From WLMZ01 sp963732585 (GTDB lineage Bacteria; Actinomycetota; Acidimicrobiia; Acidimicrobiales; Ilumatobacteraceae): a stretch of 64,000 nucleotides of DNA. A program made the position numbers and the translations under genes. The notes beneath the pieces were generated by a model. The model ran no database searches. It saw only the letters and a program-made list of their open reading frames with translations, and was not told the origin of the DNA. How positions within the stretch are numbered: position 1 is the stretch's first letter; each line of letters opens with the position of its first letter. Below, piece after piece: positions 52,567-60,476 of the stretch. The stretch spans positions 62,001 through 126,000 of the forward strand of contig CAVSZY010000004.1 in assembly GCA_963732585.1 (NCBI GenBank), in the 5' to 3' direction.

Positions 52567-53144
52567 CGCTGACCTGCCCGCGGTTGCCCTTTGTGGACGC
52601 TGACTATCGACCCGCCGTTGCCCGTCACGACCGTGATGTCGTTGACCGAGTCGTAGTGGACCGTCTTCCCACCATCCACGAGCTTGCCGGGGTAGTTGTC
52701 GATCGCTTCGTCAACAACGCTTCCGGGGATGTTGCGTTGCGGACCCGTCTCGGTGCCGTAGTGCTTGGTGTACGGCCGGCCTCCCGGAGTCGAGCCGTAG
52801 GTCGGCAAGTCGTCCACAACACGAGCGACATCGTCAGCCGTGTTTGTGGCAACACTTCGCGGGTCGGGGGTCGTAGACGTGCGTCGGGCGTCGCCCGAAG
52901 GCGAGGCAGACCGCTCCCGAGCATCGCAGCGACTGGTTGTCGCCGCGCAGGCGACATCAATCGCGTAGTAGTCAGCGCGCGTGCTGCTTCGAGCGTCGTA
53001 GGTGTACGTCGCTGCGCCAGAGGTCGTCGTAACCGCAGGCGAGAGGCCGACGAGTAGCCCGACCAGCAGCGCGACCAACCTTCGAAGCACTATTCCAACT
53101 CCGCTGCCCGGCGAGCGTCCTCGCTCTCGCAAGAGCCAAGCCAT
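52563..53144 (-). CDS. Secreted orphan toxin cassette, unknown RNase-like C-terminus
   Basis: 193 residues. Signal peptide around IVLRRLVALLVGLLVGLSPA, leader ATYTYDARSSTRADYYAIDV and junction RTSTTPDPRSVATNTADDV. The toxin part is GRPYTKHYGTETGPQRNIPGSVVDEAI…GKTVHYDSVNDITVVTGNGGSIVSVHKG, a compact alpha/beta domain reminiscent of BECR/DUF4258-like RNases. Start ATG overlaps the barstar stop by 1 nt. Confidence 0.68.
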   Translation of the reverse strand: MAWLLRERGRSPGSGVGIVLRRLVALLVGLLVGLSPAVTTTSGAATYTYDARSSTRADYYAIDVACAATTSRCDARERSASPSGDARRTSTTPDPRSVATNTADDVARVVDDLPTYGSTPGGRPYTKHYGTETGPQRNIPGSVVDEAIDNYPGKLVDGGKTVHYDSVNDITVVTGNGGSIVSVHKGQPRAGQR

Positions 53145-53647
53145 CAGAATCCCTCAAGTACCGGGATCTCTCGCCCAGTTTGTGCGATGCGATCCTGAAG
53201 TGCAGCGAGGTGGTCAGTTTCCGTCACAAATACGATATGGAACGGGACTCCGGGTCGGTCCCAAGGTTGACCCTCGTTTACGGGGGCGTTCCACTCTCTG
53301 GTCACACGCCGCAGAACATCGAGTAGTACAGCCAACTCCGACGGCTCTTTGAACTCCGGGTGGGCCGGCTCATCGGCCATGACGGCGTGCGCGCTGCTGA
53401 CAACGACTACGTAGCCCTCGGGTGGGCACCAATCGAGGTCGGTCAAGCAGTCGTAGAACGCATTCCAGTTCCGCCCGAAATACTCAGGAAATTCGAACGC
53501 AGTCGCAAACAGATCCATCAGTTCGGCTGCCGTCCGCGCCGCTTCTCCGTCGATGACGACCAGCAGAATGCCGTCTGGAAGTTTCAACGGGCCACGAGTT
53601 GCTAGGAATACAAACGGCTCAGCGAGACTCTCGGCGAATTGATCCAT
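53144..53647 (-). CDS. Barstar-family immunity protein
   Basis: 167 residues. The barstar core is LMDLFATAFEFPEYFGRNWNAFYDCLTDLDWCPPEGYVVVV. Barstars inhibit guanyl-specific barnase-like RNases, and the gene directly upstream encodes exactly such a domain. This is the clearest toxin-immunity match in the array. Adjacent to the toxin stop without gap. Confidence 0.88.
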   Translation of the reverse strand: MDQFAESLAEPFVFLATRGPLKLPDGILLVVIDGEAARTAAELMDLFATAFEFPEYFGRNWNAFYDCLTDLDWCPPEGYVVVVSSAHAVMADEPAHPEFKEPSELAVLLDVLRRVTREWNAPVNEGQPWDRPGVPFHIVFVTETDHLAALQDRIAQTGREIPVLEGF

Positions 53648-54229
53648 CTAGTTCACCTTCGTAAAAGTCGTGTAGTGGTCGCTCGTATACCAGACGGAGC
53701 CATCGCTTCCGGTCACCAATCGCTCCGCACCCCGGTTGACACCCTTGGTGTACGGATTGACATCCCACTCCTTGTAAGTGATCGGCCCGCCTCCCGGCCC
53801 ACTCTTCGGCAACACCTGACCAGCGGCACGTCCATCGTTCGCAAACGCAGAGCCGCCTTTGTAACCGGCTGGCGCAGCGCCGGTCTGCTCAATCGTCTTC
53901 AGCGTCTGTGCTGCGTTACCCGGAAGCTTCGCCCCTGCCGCCTTTGTGGCATTACTGAGAGCGGAGGCGGTCGTAATCGTGCCTGAGCCCTGTGTGGAAA
54001 GAGCGGCAGACCCGTCCAGCGCATCATCGAACAGATTCAGGCTGAACTCGGCGGCTCGAAGTTCGTGAACGTCGGTGCGCGCGATGGCGGGCGCACCGTA
54101 GGCGAAGGAGGCTGCATGTACGACCTGGCTCGTCGAGCCGATCATCCCCGCAAGCACGAACACTACGAATGAGACGAAAGCCCATAAGGCAGGAATGCAT
54201 TGACGAAGTACACGGATCGCGCTACGCAA
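53648..54229 (-). CDS. Secreted guanyl-specific (barnase/RNase Sa-like) RNase toxin cassette
   Basis: 193 residues. Signal/TM segment IPALWAFVSFVVFVLAGMIGSTSQVVHA, leader SFAYGAPAIARTDVHEL and a diverged junction (ALSNATKA). RNase N1/T1 domain: LPGNAAQTLKTIEQTG, FANDGRAAGQVLP, ITYKEWDVNPYTKGVNRGAERLVTGSDGSVWYTSDHYTTF with catalytic Glu (KEWDV), Arg (RGAERLV) and His (SDHY). Expected to cleave RNA 3' of G in a neighbouring cell; followed by its barstar. Confidence 0.88.
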   Translation of the reverse strand: MRSAIRVLRQCIPALWAFVSFVVFVLAGMIGSTSQVVHAASFAYGAPAIARTDVHELRAAEFSLNLFDDALDGSAALSTQGSGTITTASALSNATKAAGAKLPGNAAQTLKTIEQTGAAPAGYKGGSAFANDGRAAGQVLPKSGPGGGPITYKEWDVNPYTKGVNRGAERLVTGSDGSVWYTSDHYTTFTKVN

Positions 54230-54623
54230 GCCGATACCAGCCCGGCTTCGGCCGCGTCAGCACCCCGCTGTTGACCAATTCGTCCAGCACCTCGACAGTC
54301 GCGACCTGGTCCCACCCCTCAGATCTCGACTCGAGAAACGACCGCAACCGAAACTCATCGAAACTGGGCTCGTCGTCCGGTGACAGATCGAAGTCAACAA
54401 ACTCACCGGAGTCCAACTCGAACCGGCATCCCGACCCATGAAAACGATAGTCACCGTCGGCGATTCGACCCGACCGCGGATAGTCACCACTGTTCTTCGC
54501 CTGGACCAGCGAGACCCCGCTGAGCACGCCATGTGGGGTCGCAAGTAGACGCTGCGTCATCCGCTCAACCAGGACGGCGAACTCAATGGTAGAGCGGCGC
54601 AGGTTGCCGATCATCCTGCTCAC
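54222..54623 (-). CDS. Probable immunity protein for the ParB-like toxin
   Basis: 133 residues: TIEFAVLVERMTQRLLATPHGV…YRFHGSGCRFELDSGEFVDFDL…ESRSEGWDQVATVEVLDELVNSGVL. No recognised family (the last part resembles a DUF6896-type outline, unsure). Overlaps both neighbours (ATGA start, 8-nt overlap with the next cassette). Confidence 0.6.
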   Translation of the reverse strand: MSRMIGNLRRSTIEFAVLVERMTQRLLATPHGVLSGVSLVQAKNSGDYPRSGRIADGDYRFHGSGCRFELDSGEFVDFDLSPDDEPSFDEFRLRSFLESRSEGWDQVATVEVLDELVNSGVLTRPKPGWYRLA

Positions 54624-55216
54624 CCTGGTCGCGCCTCGGACGCAGCAGAAACGAGCTGGTTGACTCCACCGGGGTAATACGTCAGCAACTCGGCTTCGCT
54701 GATCACGCGGTACTGGACGTCGATACCGGCTTGGCGGGCAGCGGCCACACGATGATGGCCATTGACGACGTAGCTCTGCCCATTCGCCTGGAACACCTCG
54801 ATTGGCTCACCCACCCATCCGTTCTGACGCATCGAGGACGCGATGTCATCGACCTTCGCCTTCGAGCCTCGACCAGCGAGAGTCTCCGTCCGCCGCAGGT
54901 CCCAGGGCTTCGCGGAACCCACGATGTCGTCGACCGTGTTTGTGGCATTAGCGAAGCGGTCGGGGGTCGTAGACGCACCTTGAGCCTCCGCGGAAGGCAA
55001 GGCAGACTGCTCCCGCACACCGCTGACCTGGTCTGTCAACGCTTCGGCGGCGACGAATACGTTGACGTCGCCGTGCGTGATGGTCGGGGCGTCGTAGGTG
55101 AAAGTCGCCGCGCTGACCGACGTCGTACCGGTGGACAGGAGTGTTGCGAACGCAACCGCTAGTAAGACCAGCACGCGCGACGCCCACCACAGGCGACGCT
55201 GCGGCTTGGCACTCAC
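54620..55216 (-). CDS. Secreted orphan toxin cassette with ParB-like domain
   Basis: 198 residues. Signal peptide ASRVLVLLAVAFATLLSTGTTSVSA, leader ATFTYDAPTITHGDVNVF, junction QGASTTPDRFANATNTVDDIV. The C-terminus is a ParB/sulfiredoxin-like nuclease domain: KVDDIASSMRQNGWVGEPIEVFQANG and YVVNGHHRVAAARQAG. ParB-like domains occur as nuclease or NTPase toxins in polymorphic systems. Starts in an ATGA overlap with the previous immunity gene. Confidence 0.8.
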   Translation of the reverse strand: MSAKPQRRLWWASRVLVLLAVAFATLLSTGTTSVSAATFTYDAPTITHGDVNVFVAAEALTDQVSGVREQSALPSAEAQGASTTPDRFANATNTVDDIVGSAKPWDLRRTETLAGRGSKAKVDDIASSMRQNGWVGEPIEVFQANGQSYVVNGHHRVAAARQAGIDVQYRVISEAELLTYYPGGVNQLVSAASEARPG

Positions 55217-55704
55217 GTCGCCTGCCCCGTCCTCGACGAACAGAAGGTGACTGTCGGTCCATACTCCGGGTCAGCTGCGACCAACCCGGTACAGGTCACC
55301 TCGAACGTGCGGTCCGGATACACGCTTGCCAACGCACTGCGCCAGCCAGCCTGCATGACCCGGGCCAGGTCGCGGAACGCTTCACCGTCGTTGACGTCAT
55401 CATCGGTCGTGAACACGTCCCACAGATGAAGATGATTGAGCACGCTCTCGATGCCCGACCGATCCCCGTCAAGCTGATCCCACCACTGATCGACAGACGC
55501 CTCCGCATGGCGGTCGACAAGGAGGATGCAGCCACGCACTTCTTCAAACCGTGGCCAAATCAGATTGCCGACAGCGACAGCGCGAGCCACTGACACGGTC
55601 TGCCCGATGAAGTCGAACACGCTCAAGCCACTGCTACCGCCGTAGGAGTTGCGCCACTCCGATGCTTCGCGAGTTGACATAGGGTCGAGACGATCACCCT
55701 GCAC
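55213..55704 (-). CDS. Probable immunity protein for the type-24-like toxin
   Basis: 163 residues, tryptophan-rich: EWRNSYGGSSGLSVFDFIGQTVSVARAV…WWDQLDGDRSGIESVLNHLHLWDVFTTDDDV. Starts inside the preceding toxin's last codons (11-nt overlap). No family recognised; role from position. Confidence 0.6.
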   Translation of the reverse strand: MQGDRLDPMSTREASEWRNSYGGSSGLSVFDFIGQTVSVARAVAVGNLIWPRFEEVRGCILLVDRHAEASVDQWWDQLDGDRSGIESVLNHLHLWDVFTTDDDVNDGEAFRDLARVMQAGWRSALASVYPDRTFEVTCTGLVAADPEYGPTVTFCSSRTGQAT

Positions 55705-56269
55705 CTGGAATCTCCCCTGGTAGAGCTGGCCGAACGGTGTCGGCTGGCCTGACGAAGACCTGACCCGTAGTTGGATTCACATGTCGTTCGAACTCAAGTA
55801 CGTGCGGCGTTGGCACACCGGCATGAGAAGCGCCTGTGACGTCGACTCTTCGCAACGGAAGACCATCCGGTCCGTAGACCTGGTAGTGGGTCACCGACCC
55901 ATCGGCTCCTCTTCGCAACAACACTTCGTCGGCGTTCGCCGTCTTCGGGAAGCGGCCGCTGACCTGTCGTCCCGATGAGAGCAGGTCGTCGACGGTGTTT
56001 GTGGCAACATTTGGCGACACGGGGGTCGTAGATGTGCGTCGAACCAAGTCGGCGGGCGGTGCAGACTGCTCCTGTGGGTAGTTGATCTGCGCTTGCGTTG
56101 CTCTGGCGGCCCCGAGCACACGGACCTCAACGCGCGCGACGGCTGGCGCGTCGTAGCTGTATGTGGCGGCGTCACCCGTCGTCGTACCCGCCGTCGCCCC
56201 CATGGACCCAACCCCCGGTGCCCAAGCGAGGAGCGCAACGAGAAGCCGAACGACGGCTGCGACAACCAT
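55694..56269 (-). CDS. Secreted orphan toxin cassette, polymorphic toxin type 24-like
   Basis: 191 residues. Signal peptide VVRLLVALLAWAPGVGSMGATAG, leader ATYSYDAPAVARVEVRVLG, junction TSTTPVSPNVATNTVDDLL. C-terminus: VTHYQVYGPDGLPLRRVDVTGASHAGVPTPHVLEFERHVNP…RPALPGEIP, with the 'VTGxxHxGVPTPHV' signature I associate with polymorphic toxin type 24. The catalytic histidines would be those of ASHAG and TPHV. Start overlaps the previous immunity stop by one base. Confidence 0.78.
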   Translation of the reverse strand: MVVAAVVRLLVALLAWAPGVGSMGATAGTTTGDAATYSYDAPAVARVEVRVLGAARATQAQINYPQEQSAPPADLVRRTSTTPVSPNVATNTVDDLLSSGRQVSGRFPKTANADEVLLRRGADGSVTHYQVYGPDGLPLRRVDVTGASHAGVPTPHVLEFERHVNPTTGQVFVRPADTVRPALPGEIPGAG

Positions 56270-56637
56270 CAGGCTGACTCTCTCTGCAGCACGGCCTCGC
56301 CGACCGCCGCGCCTGCTGGCGAGAGTGCCAGCCAGACGATTGCGCCCGGGGTTGGGGCGGAGTCGCCCCAACCCAACCACTCCTCGGTAATGCGTACCAC
56401 GGCTTCTCCCGCCGAGCACTCCCAAGGCTGATGCGTGTCCCCGTCGAAGTCGCCGGGGACGACGAGTCCGGCGACGATCAGCTCTGCGATTACGCCTACT
56501 GCGAGCTGTCGAAGCTGAGAGGGATCAGCGACACCTGACCGGCGCACGATCTGGTGGACCCAGCCAGCGTAAACCCAGTCGTCGGTGCCATTGGCGAGCA
56601 CATCCTCGGCCAGAGTGCGATCAGCAAACCCGCTCAT
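56269..56637 (-). CDS. Probable immunity protein
   Basis: 122 residues: MSGFADRTLAEDVLANGTDDWVYAGWVHQIVRRSG…LRQLAVGVIAELIVAGLVVPGDF…TEEWLGWGDSAPTPGAIVWLALSPAGAAVG. The outline (helical, winged-helix-like, 'GxIxWLxLTPxG') is typical of small immunity proteins in actinobacterial toxin loci. ATGA overlap with the toxin upstream. Confidence 0.65.
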   Translation of the reverse strand: MSGFADRTLAEDVLANGTDDWVYAGWVHQIVRRSGVADPSQLRQLAVGVIAELIVAGLVVPGDFDGDTHQPWECSAGEAVVRITEEWLGWGDSAPTPGAIVWLALSPAGAAVGEAVLQRESA

Positions 56638-57173
56638 CCTGCGATGTGAACCTTCTGCGTGGTCCCGTCTGGGAGGCGAATATCGATCGTTGCGCCGCCG
56701 CTTGTGGACGATCCGCGGATGCCGACCTCCACGCCGTCTGGTCGTCGTACGACCGTTCCCTTGTACCCCGACCACTCCGTCGGCACGCCGCCGGTAGCGA
56801 GGTCGTCGTAGACGGTCTGCAACTCACCTGGGGACGATACGGTTCGCACATGCGGCTGCCGACCGGGCGAAAGCCCACCCGTGACGTCGTCGACGCTTCT
56901 GAGTACGTCGTCTGCCGTGTTTGTGGCAACACCGGCGTAGGTGGGGGTCGGGGACCAGCGCTGGACTCCGTGTGTGGGCGACGCGGGCTGCCGCGCCTCG
57001 CTGAGCAGCATTGTGCTGGCCCCGGCGATGTCGAATAGACGAACCTCAACGCGCCCGTAGACCACGGTGTCGTAGGTCAAAATCTCCGCGTCGGCGGTCG
57101 TCGTACCCGTCGCCAGACCGGATACCGCTGCGGCTACCGAGAGGAGGGCAACCAGAAGCCAACGGAAGATCAT
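56634..57173 (-). CDS. Secreted orphan toxin cassette, SxSGGxTIDI-type C-terminus
   Basis: 179 residues. Signal peptide MIFRWLLVALLSVAAAVSGLATGTTTADA, leader EILTYDTVVYGRVEVRLF, junction TPTYAGVATNTADDVL. The toxin part is PHVRTVSSPGELQTVYDDLATGGVPTEW…VEVGIRGSSTSGGATIDIRLPDGTTQKVHIAG, a compact domain found at the C-termini of many Rhs/WXG toxins; enzymatic activity not known to me. Confidence 0.75.
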   Translation of the reverse strand: MIFRWLLVALLSVAAAVSGLATGTTTADAEILTYDTVVYGRVEVRLFDIAGASTMLLSEARQPASPTHGVQRWSPTPTYAGVATNTADDVLRSVDDVTGGLSPGRQPHVRTVSSPGELQTVYDDLATGGVPTEWSGYKGTVVRRPDGVEVGIRGSSTSGGATIDIRLPDGTTQKVHIAG

Positions 57174-57174
57174 G

Positions 57175-57540
57175 TCATTCCTGCCGGAGTTGGCTGATCG
57201 GCGGCAGCTCGGTCGGCGCCTCGTCCGTGTACCACGCATACTCGATTGCCGATAGGTAGCCGTCTGTCACCCACACAAGCACCTCGCCTATGAATCCGCC
57301 CTGCCCATCAAGCGCCACAGCACGAACGGGCAGTGGACCGTCGGTGAGCGCCGCACGGTCGCACGATGGCGGAACCGAAAGCTCAATCATGGTGATCGGA
57401 CCGCCGACCGCCGACGCAGCCATTGATTGCTCATACAGCAGTTGTGCAGTGGCTTGATCAGGGAGCGCCCGAAGCACCCAGAGCAACACGGCGTGGGTAC
57501 TCAGGGTCATAGGTCGTTGAGGTGTTTTAGCGTTGCTCAT
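57175..57540 (-). CDS. Probable immunity protein for the Hint-linked toxin
   Basis: 121 residues: LSTHAVLLWVLRALPDQATAQLLYEQSMAASAVGGPITMIELSV…VRAVALDGQGGFIGEVLVWVTDGYLSAIEYAWYTDEAP. The second half (G-x-I-G-E-V-L-V-W…L-S-x-I-E-Y-A-W) resembles the conserved tail of several immunity families. ATGA overlap with the toxin. Confidence 0.65.
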   Translation of the reverse strand: MSNAKTPQRPMTLSTHAVLLWVLRALPDQATAQLLYEQSMAASAVGGPITMIELSVPPSCDRAALTDGPLPVRAVALDGQGGFIGEVLVWVTDGYLSAIEYAWYTDEAPTELPPISQLRQE

Positions 57541-58472
57541 GGCGTGAACGCCGTCCCGAGCTTGACGACGCCGTCGACAACGGCGCCCCTCACGACGACC
57601 GTCTGGCCGCTGATCACAACCGGGATCTCGAAGGTTCCTGCAGCGGGTGTCAACCCCTTCACCCCGGTCAGCATCTGCTCGACAACGGCCTCGCGACTAC
57701 CGAACTGGTTCAGCAACGGATCGAGCTTGTGTTTCGGCACGAAGATGTGGTCGAGTTTTTCGGCTCGTGTCGCGTACGCCAATGCGTCAGCGATCTCGCA
57801 GTTGTGAACAAGAACATCCTCGATTCCTGCGTCGATGTAGAACGTGTCGATGCCTTGCACGTCGAGGTCGTAGGCGGTTGTCGTGTGGAGCGTTGACCAG
57901 TCGAGGCCCTCGACCGCGACCGGTTCACCGGAGGCGGTGAGTAGTTGGTCGCCTAGGTCGAGGTCCTGCGCTTCCTGCCATTCACCGTCGGTGACATTCC
58001 AGTACCGGTGGTCCTCCGTGGTCACGATCTGACCGACATCGGTACCCAGCGTGACTAGTTGATCCTCGTGCGGCAACGTCGCAACGACCTCGCGGGCCTT
58101 CGTCTCTCCGGTCTCCGGATCGGTAGCGACAACCATGTCACCGACCTCTACCTCGTCGATGCGCTTGCGGGTCCCGTCAGCCATCAACACATAGGTGCCA
58201 CCACTGAACGAACACGCCGCCTTTGTGGCAACACTTCGCGACGGGAAGGTCGTAGACGTGCCCCCAGCTTTCGCGGTGGGCGTGGCAGACCCCTCCTGCG
58301 CGCCGACGAGCTGCAACGGACTGGAATCGGTGGTGTCGAACTTGTGAACCTCGACGCGCGCTGATGCCGGCGCGTCGTACACCTGTGTTCCGGCGTGGAC
58401 CTCGGTCGTAGCTACAAACGAACACGTCATGGCGACGACCGCCGCCAGCACGAACCTGATCCAACGAGCCAT
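57537..58472 (-). CDS. Secreted cassette with Hint domain and C-terminal toxin
   Basis: 311 residues. Signal peptide MARWIRFVLAAVVAMTCSFVATTEVHA, leader TQVYDAPASARVEVHKF, junction TSTTFPSRSVATKA. Then a pretoxin Hint domain starting at Cys (CSFSGGTYVLMADGTRKRIDEVEVGDMV) with TTEDHRYWNVTDGEW and the end VQGIDTFYIDAGIEDVLVHNC, so self-cleavage can release the toxin. The toxin is EKLDHIFVPKHKLDPLLNQFGSREAVVEQMLTGVKGL…GQTVVVRGAVVDGVVKLGTAF, RNase-like. This is the only downstream cassette that kept the Hint module of the parent Rhs protein. Confidence 0.85.
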   Translation of the reverse strand: MARWIRFVLAAVVAMTCSFVATTEVHAGTQVYDAPASARVEVHKFDTTDSSPLQLVGAQEGSATPTAKAGGTSTTFPSRSVATKAACSFSGGTYVLMADGTRKRIDEVEVGDMVVATDPETGETKAREVVATLPHEDQLVTLGTDVGQIVTTEDHRYWNVTDGEWQEAQDLDLGDQLLTASGEPVAVEGLDWSTLHTTTAYDLDVQGIDTFYIDAGIEDVLVHNCEIADALAYATRAEKLDHIFVPKHKLDPLLNQFGSREAVVEQMLTGVKGLTPAAGTFEIPVVISGQTVVVRGAVVDGVVKLGTAFTP

Positions 58473-58562
58473 TGCTATCCCTTCCCAAGTCCGCGGCCAC
58501 GGGGCACGCACGGGAAGAGGCGACGAGGTCGCGTTGTCGCTCGCATCGAAGACCCGATCGGC

Positions 58563-58880
58563 TCAGATCGACAGAACGAGATGACGATCATCGATGTCGA
58601 CGTGCAGTGAAAGTTCGCCACCAAGGGCCGCCACAAGCCGCGATAGCGTTTCGATGGTGCTGGCCGGGGTTGGCCGATTCAGGGCCTGCGAAATCGCCGA
58701 CTGTGTCACGCCAAGCCGTTCGGCCAACTGATCTTGCGTAACGCCCAGTTGCTCGCGTAGCTCGTTGAGCGTCCAGAGAAGTTGTTCACTGTCGAACTCT
58801 CCGCGCAATTCTGCCACCCTTGCAACGCGTGCAGGGTCGGCTTGTCGATGCTCGACAAGTTCAGCGAATTTCTTAGCCAT
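58563..58880 (-). CDS. higA: HigA-type antitoxin
   Basis: 105 residues. The C-terminal half is a Cro/CI-type helix-turn-helix: LRVLREQLGVTQDQLAERLGVTQSAISQALNRP-like (LNELREQLGVTQDQLAERLG…) with TIETLSRLVAALGGELSLHVDI. Lies 27 nt after the HigB-type toxin, the inverted toxin-first order of HigBA. It should repress the pair and block the toxin. Confidence 0.83.
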   Translation of the reverse strand: MAKKFAELVEHRQADPARVARVAELRGEFDSEQLLWTLNELREQLGVTQDQLAERLGVTQSAISQALNRPTPASTIETLSRLVAALGGELSLHVDIDDRHLVLSI

Positions 58881-58907
58881 TGGTTCGTTCCTTTCTGTTG
58901 GCTGACT

Positions 58908-59276
58908 TCATGGGTCTGACTCGATCTCTCGAAGGTGTTCGTCGTACAAGTCGTCGGCCACAGCGATGAAGGTGCCGTACCAGGCGTTCCACTGAGGACC
59001 GGCAGGGTCGGCCTTGTCGCCGCCTATCAGCAAGATGGCGGTTCGACGCGGATCGAACGCGAACAGGACTCGCAGATAGTTACCTTTGCGATCGGCGCGA
59101 AGTTCCTTCATGTTGTGATGTCGCGATCGCGACAGTCGGTCGACAGCGGGACGACCAAGATTCGGGCCAAGTTGGGCGAGTTGCTGCACACGAGCCTCAA
59201 CCGCATCCTGTTGCTCCACGGTTAGCGTGTCCCACCATCGTTCGAACTGATCGGTGACCTCCACCTCCCAAGACAT
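58908..59276 (-). CDS. higB: HigB/Gp49-family (RelE-like) toxin
   Basis: 122 residues: WEVEVTDQFERWWDTLTVEQQDAVEARVQQLAQLGPNLGRP, MKELRADRKGNYLRVLFAFDPRRTAILLIGGDKAD and the C-terminal YDEHL. This is the Gp49-like HigB profile, a ribosome-dependent mRNA interferase. It starts 15 nt after the truncated secreted leader, exactly where other cassettes carry their toxin, so a complete TA module replaced a secreted toxin. Confidence 0.83.
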   Translation of the reverse strand: MSWEVEVTDQFERWWDTLTVEQQDAVEARVQQLAQLGPNLGRPAVDRLSRSRHHNMKELRADRKGNYLRVLFAFDPRRTAILLIGGDKADPAGPQWNAWYGTFIAVADDLYDEHLREIESDP

Positions 59277-59291
59277 TAACCAAAGCTTATA

Positions 59292-59588
59292 TCATCGTGG
59301 ATACGTTGGCAACCGAGACGCTGTGTTTGTGGCAACACTTCGCGGGTCGGGGGTCGTAGATGCACCTTGGGCCTCGACGGGAGACGAGGCAGACCCCTTC
59401 CCCTCATCGCCGAGTAGTAACGAGCCGACGTTGGCAACATGGAGTTGATGGACATCAACGAGCGCGACGGCTGGGGCGTCGTAGGTGAAGGTCGCTGCGC
59501 TGACGGTCGTCGTAGCCGCATGCGCCGGCCCGGTCGGCGCGAACCAGCCGACCAACGAGACAACGAACGCTGCGAGCCACCTCGGCAC
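59292..59588 (-). CDS. Secreted leader without toxin domain (truncated cassette)
   Basis: 98 residues. Signal peptide PRWLAAFVVSLVGWFAPTGPAHA, leader ATFTYDAPAVALVDVHQLHV and the junction ASTTPDPRSVATNTA, then only SRLPTYPR before the stop. It matches the other leaders closely, so it is a cassette that lost its toxin. HigBA follows at once. Confidence 0.72.
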   Translation of the reverse strand: MPRWLAAFVVSLVGWFAPTGPAHAATTTVSAATFTYDAPAVALVDVHQLHVANVGSLLLGDEGKGSASSPVEAQGASTTPDPRSVATNTASRLPTYPR

Positions 59589-59591
59589 CGA

Positions 59592-59840
59592 CTACTCGCT
59601 TTCCTCGTCCGGCCGCTGTTCAACTAGATCCTCGAAGACTCGCTCGAGCATCGGCCACTGGGGCTCTGTGCCAGAGTCGGTAACGAGGTCCCAGACCCCA
59701 CAGTCTGGATTCGGGCCCACTGTGTCGTGGAGCCAAACAGACTCACACTCCTCGCAGCCCCAAAACGCCACTCGACCTGGAATCCTCCATCGAGCAACCC
59801 AACCCTGGCCGCATCGCGGGCACCACAACTGAATACTCAT
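59592..59840 (-). CDS. Probable immunity protein with zinc-ribbon-like cysteines
   Basis: 82 residues from ATG at 59840: MSIQLWCPRCGQGWVARWRI…FWGCEECESVWLHDTVGPNPDCGVWDL…. Two CxxC pairs (CPRC and CEEC) suggest a Zn ribbon. ATGA overlap with the stop of the preceding toxin. Immunity role by position. Confidence 0.6.
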   Translation of the reverse strand: MSIQLWCPRCGQGWVARWRIPGRVAFWGCEECESVWLHDTVGPNPDCGVWDLVTDSGTEPQWPMLERVFEDLVEQRPDEESE

Positions 59841-60469
59841 GACGGAAACGCCGTAACTATCTCGGAGGTACCTGGTTTCACTATGATCGTCACAGACGTC
59901 TGGCCGGCGGTCCCCACCTGGCGCCCCATCGGAACGACGAACTTGCCCGGATCTCCGGGAACCGACGGACCGCGGATTGCCCACGCATCGTCAACGATCC
60001 CGAGTACCTCATCCGTTAGGCCCGGGAGATCTGTCGCGGACGTCTTGAACACTGAATGAACCGGCTTGCCGCTCACAGGCCGAGCGTGTTCCATCACGTG
60101 AGTGACCCGGTGCCCCTGCGCCGAACCCGGTCCGTAGGTAAGCCCTTGCCGTGACCGATAGACGCCGGGGCTGACCTCTGACAGGCGTCCTGCCGTGTTT
60201 GTGGCAAAGCTTGGGGAGGCAGGGGCGTAGGGGTGCCTCGGGCCGTAACCAGCGGCCAGGCAGACTGCTCCGCCACGTCGCTGACCTCGAACGGCGTCGC
60301 CCCGGCGTTGTCAATCGCATGGGCACCAATGCGCCGCGACGGTGGGGCCGTCGTAGGTGTAGGTCGAGGCGCTGGCTGTCGTCGTAGGTGGAGCCGACGC
60401 AATGACGAGTCCGAACACCAGCGCAGCCACGGTGCCAAGGAAGCGTTGCCAAGTGACCGAGGTTGTCAC
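59837..60469 (-). pseudogene. Secreted orphan toxin cassette with two compensating frameshifts
   Basis: GTG at 60469. Signal peptide VTWQRFLGTVAALVFGLVIASAPPTTTASA and STYTYDGPTVA. One extra g near 60330 shifts to a frame reading RIGAHAIDNAGATPFEVSDVAEQSAW. A missing base near 60212 returns to the original frame at SFATNTAGRLSEVSPGVYRSRQGLTYGPGS. The toxin part is HRVTHVMEHARPVSGKPVHSVFKTS…VPMGRQVG…SVTIIVKPGTSEIVTAFPS, RNase-like (BECR-type outline). Both indels fall in the leader, so the toxin domain itself is intact. Confidence 0.68.
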
Positions 60470-60476
60470 GACACGC

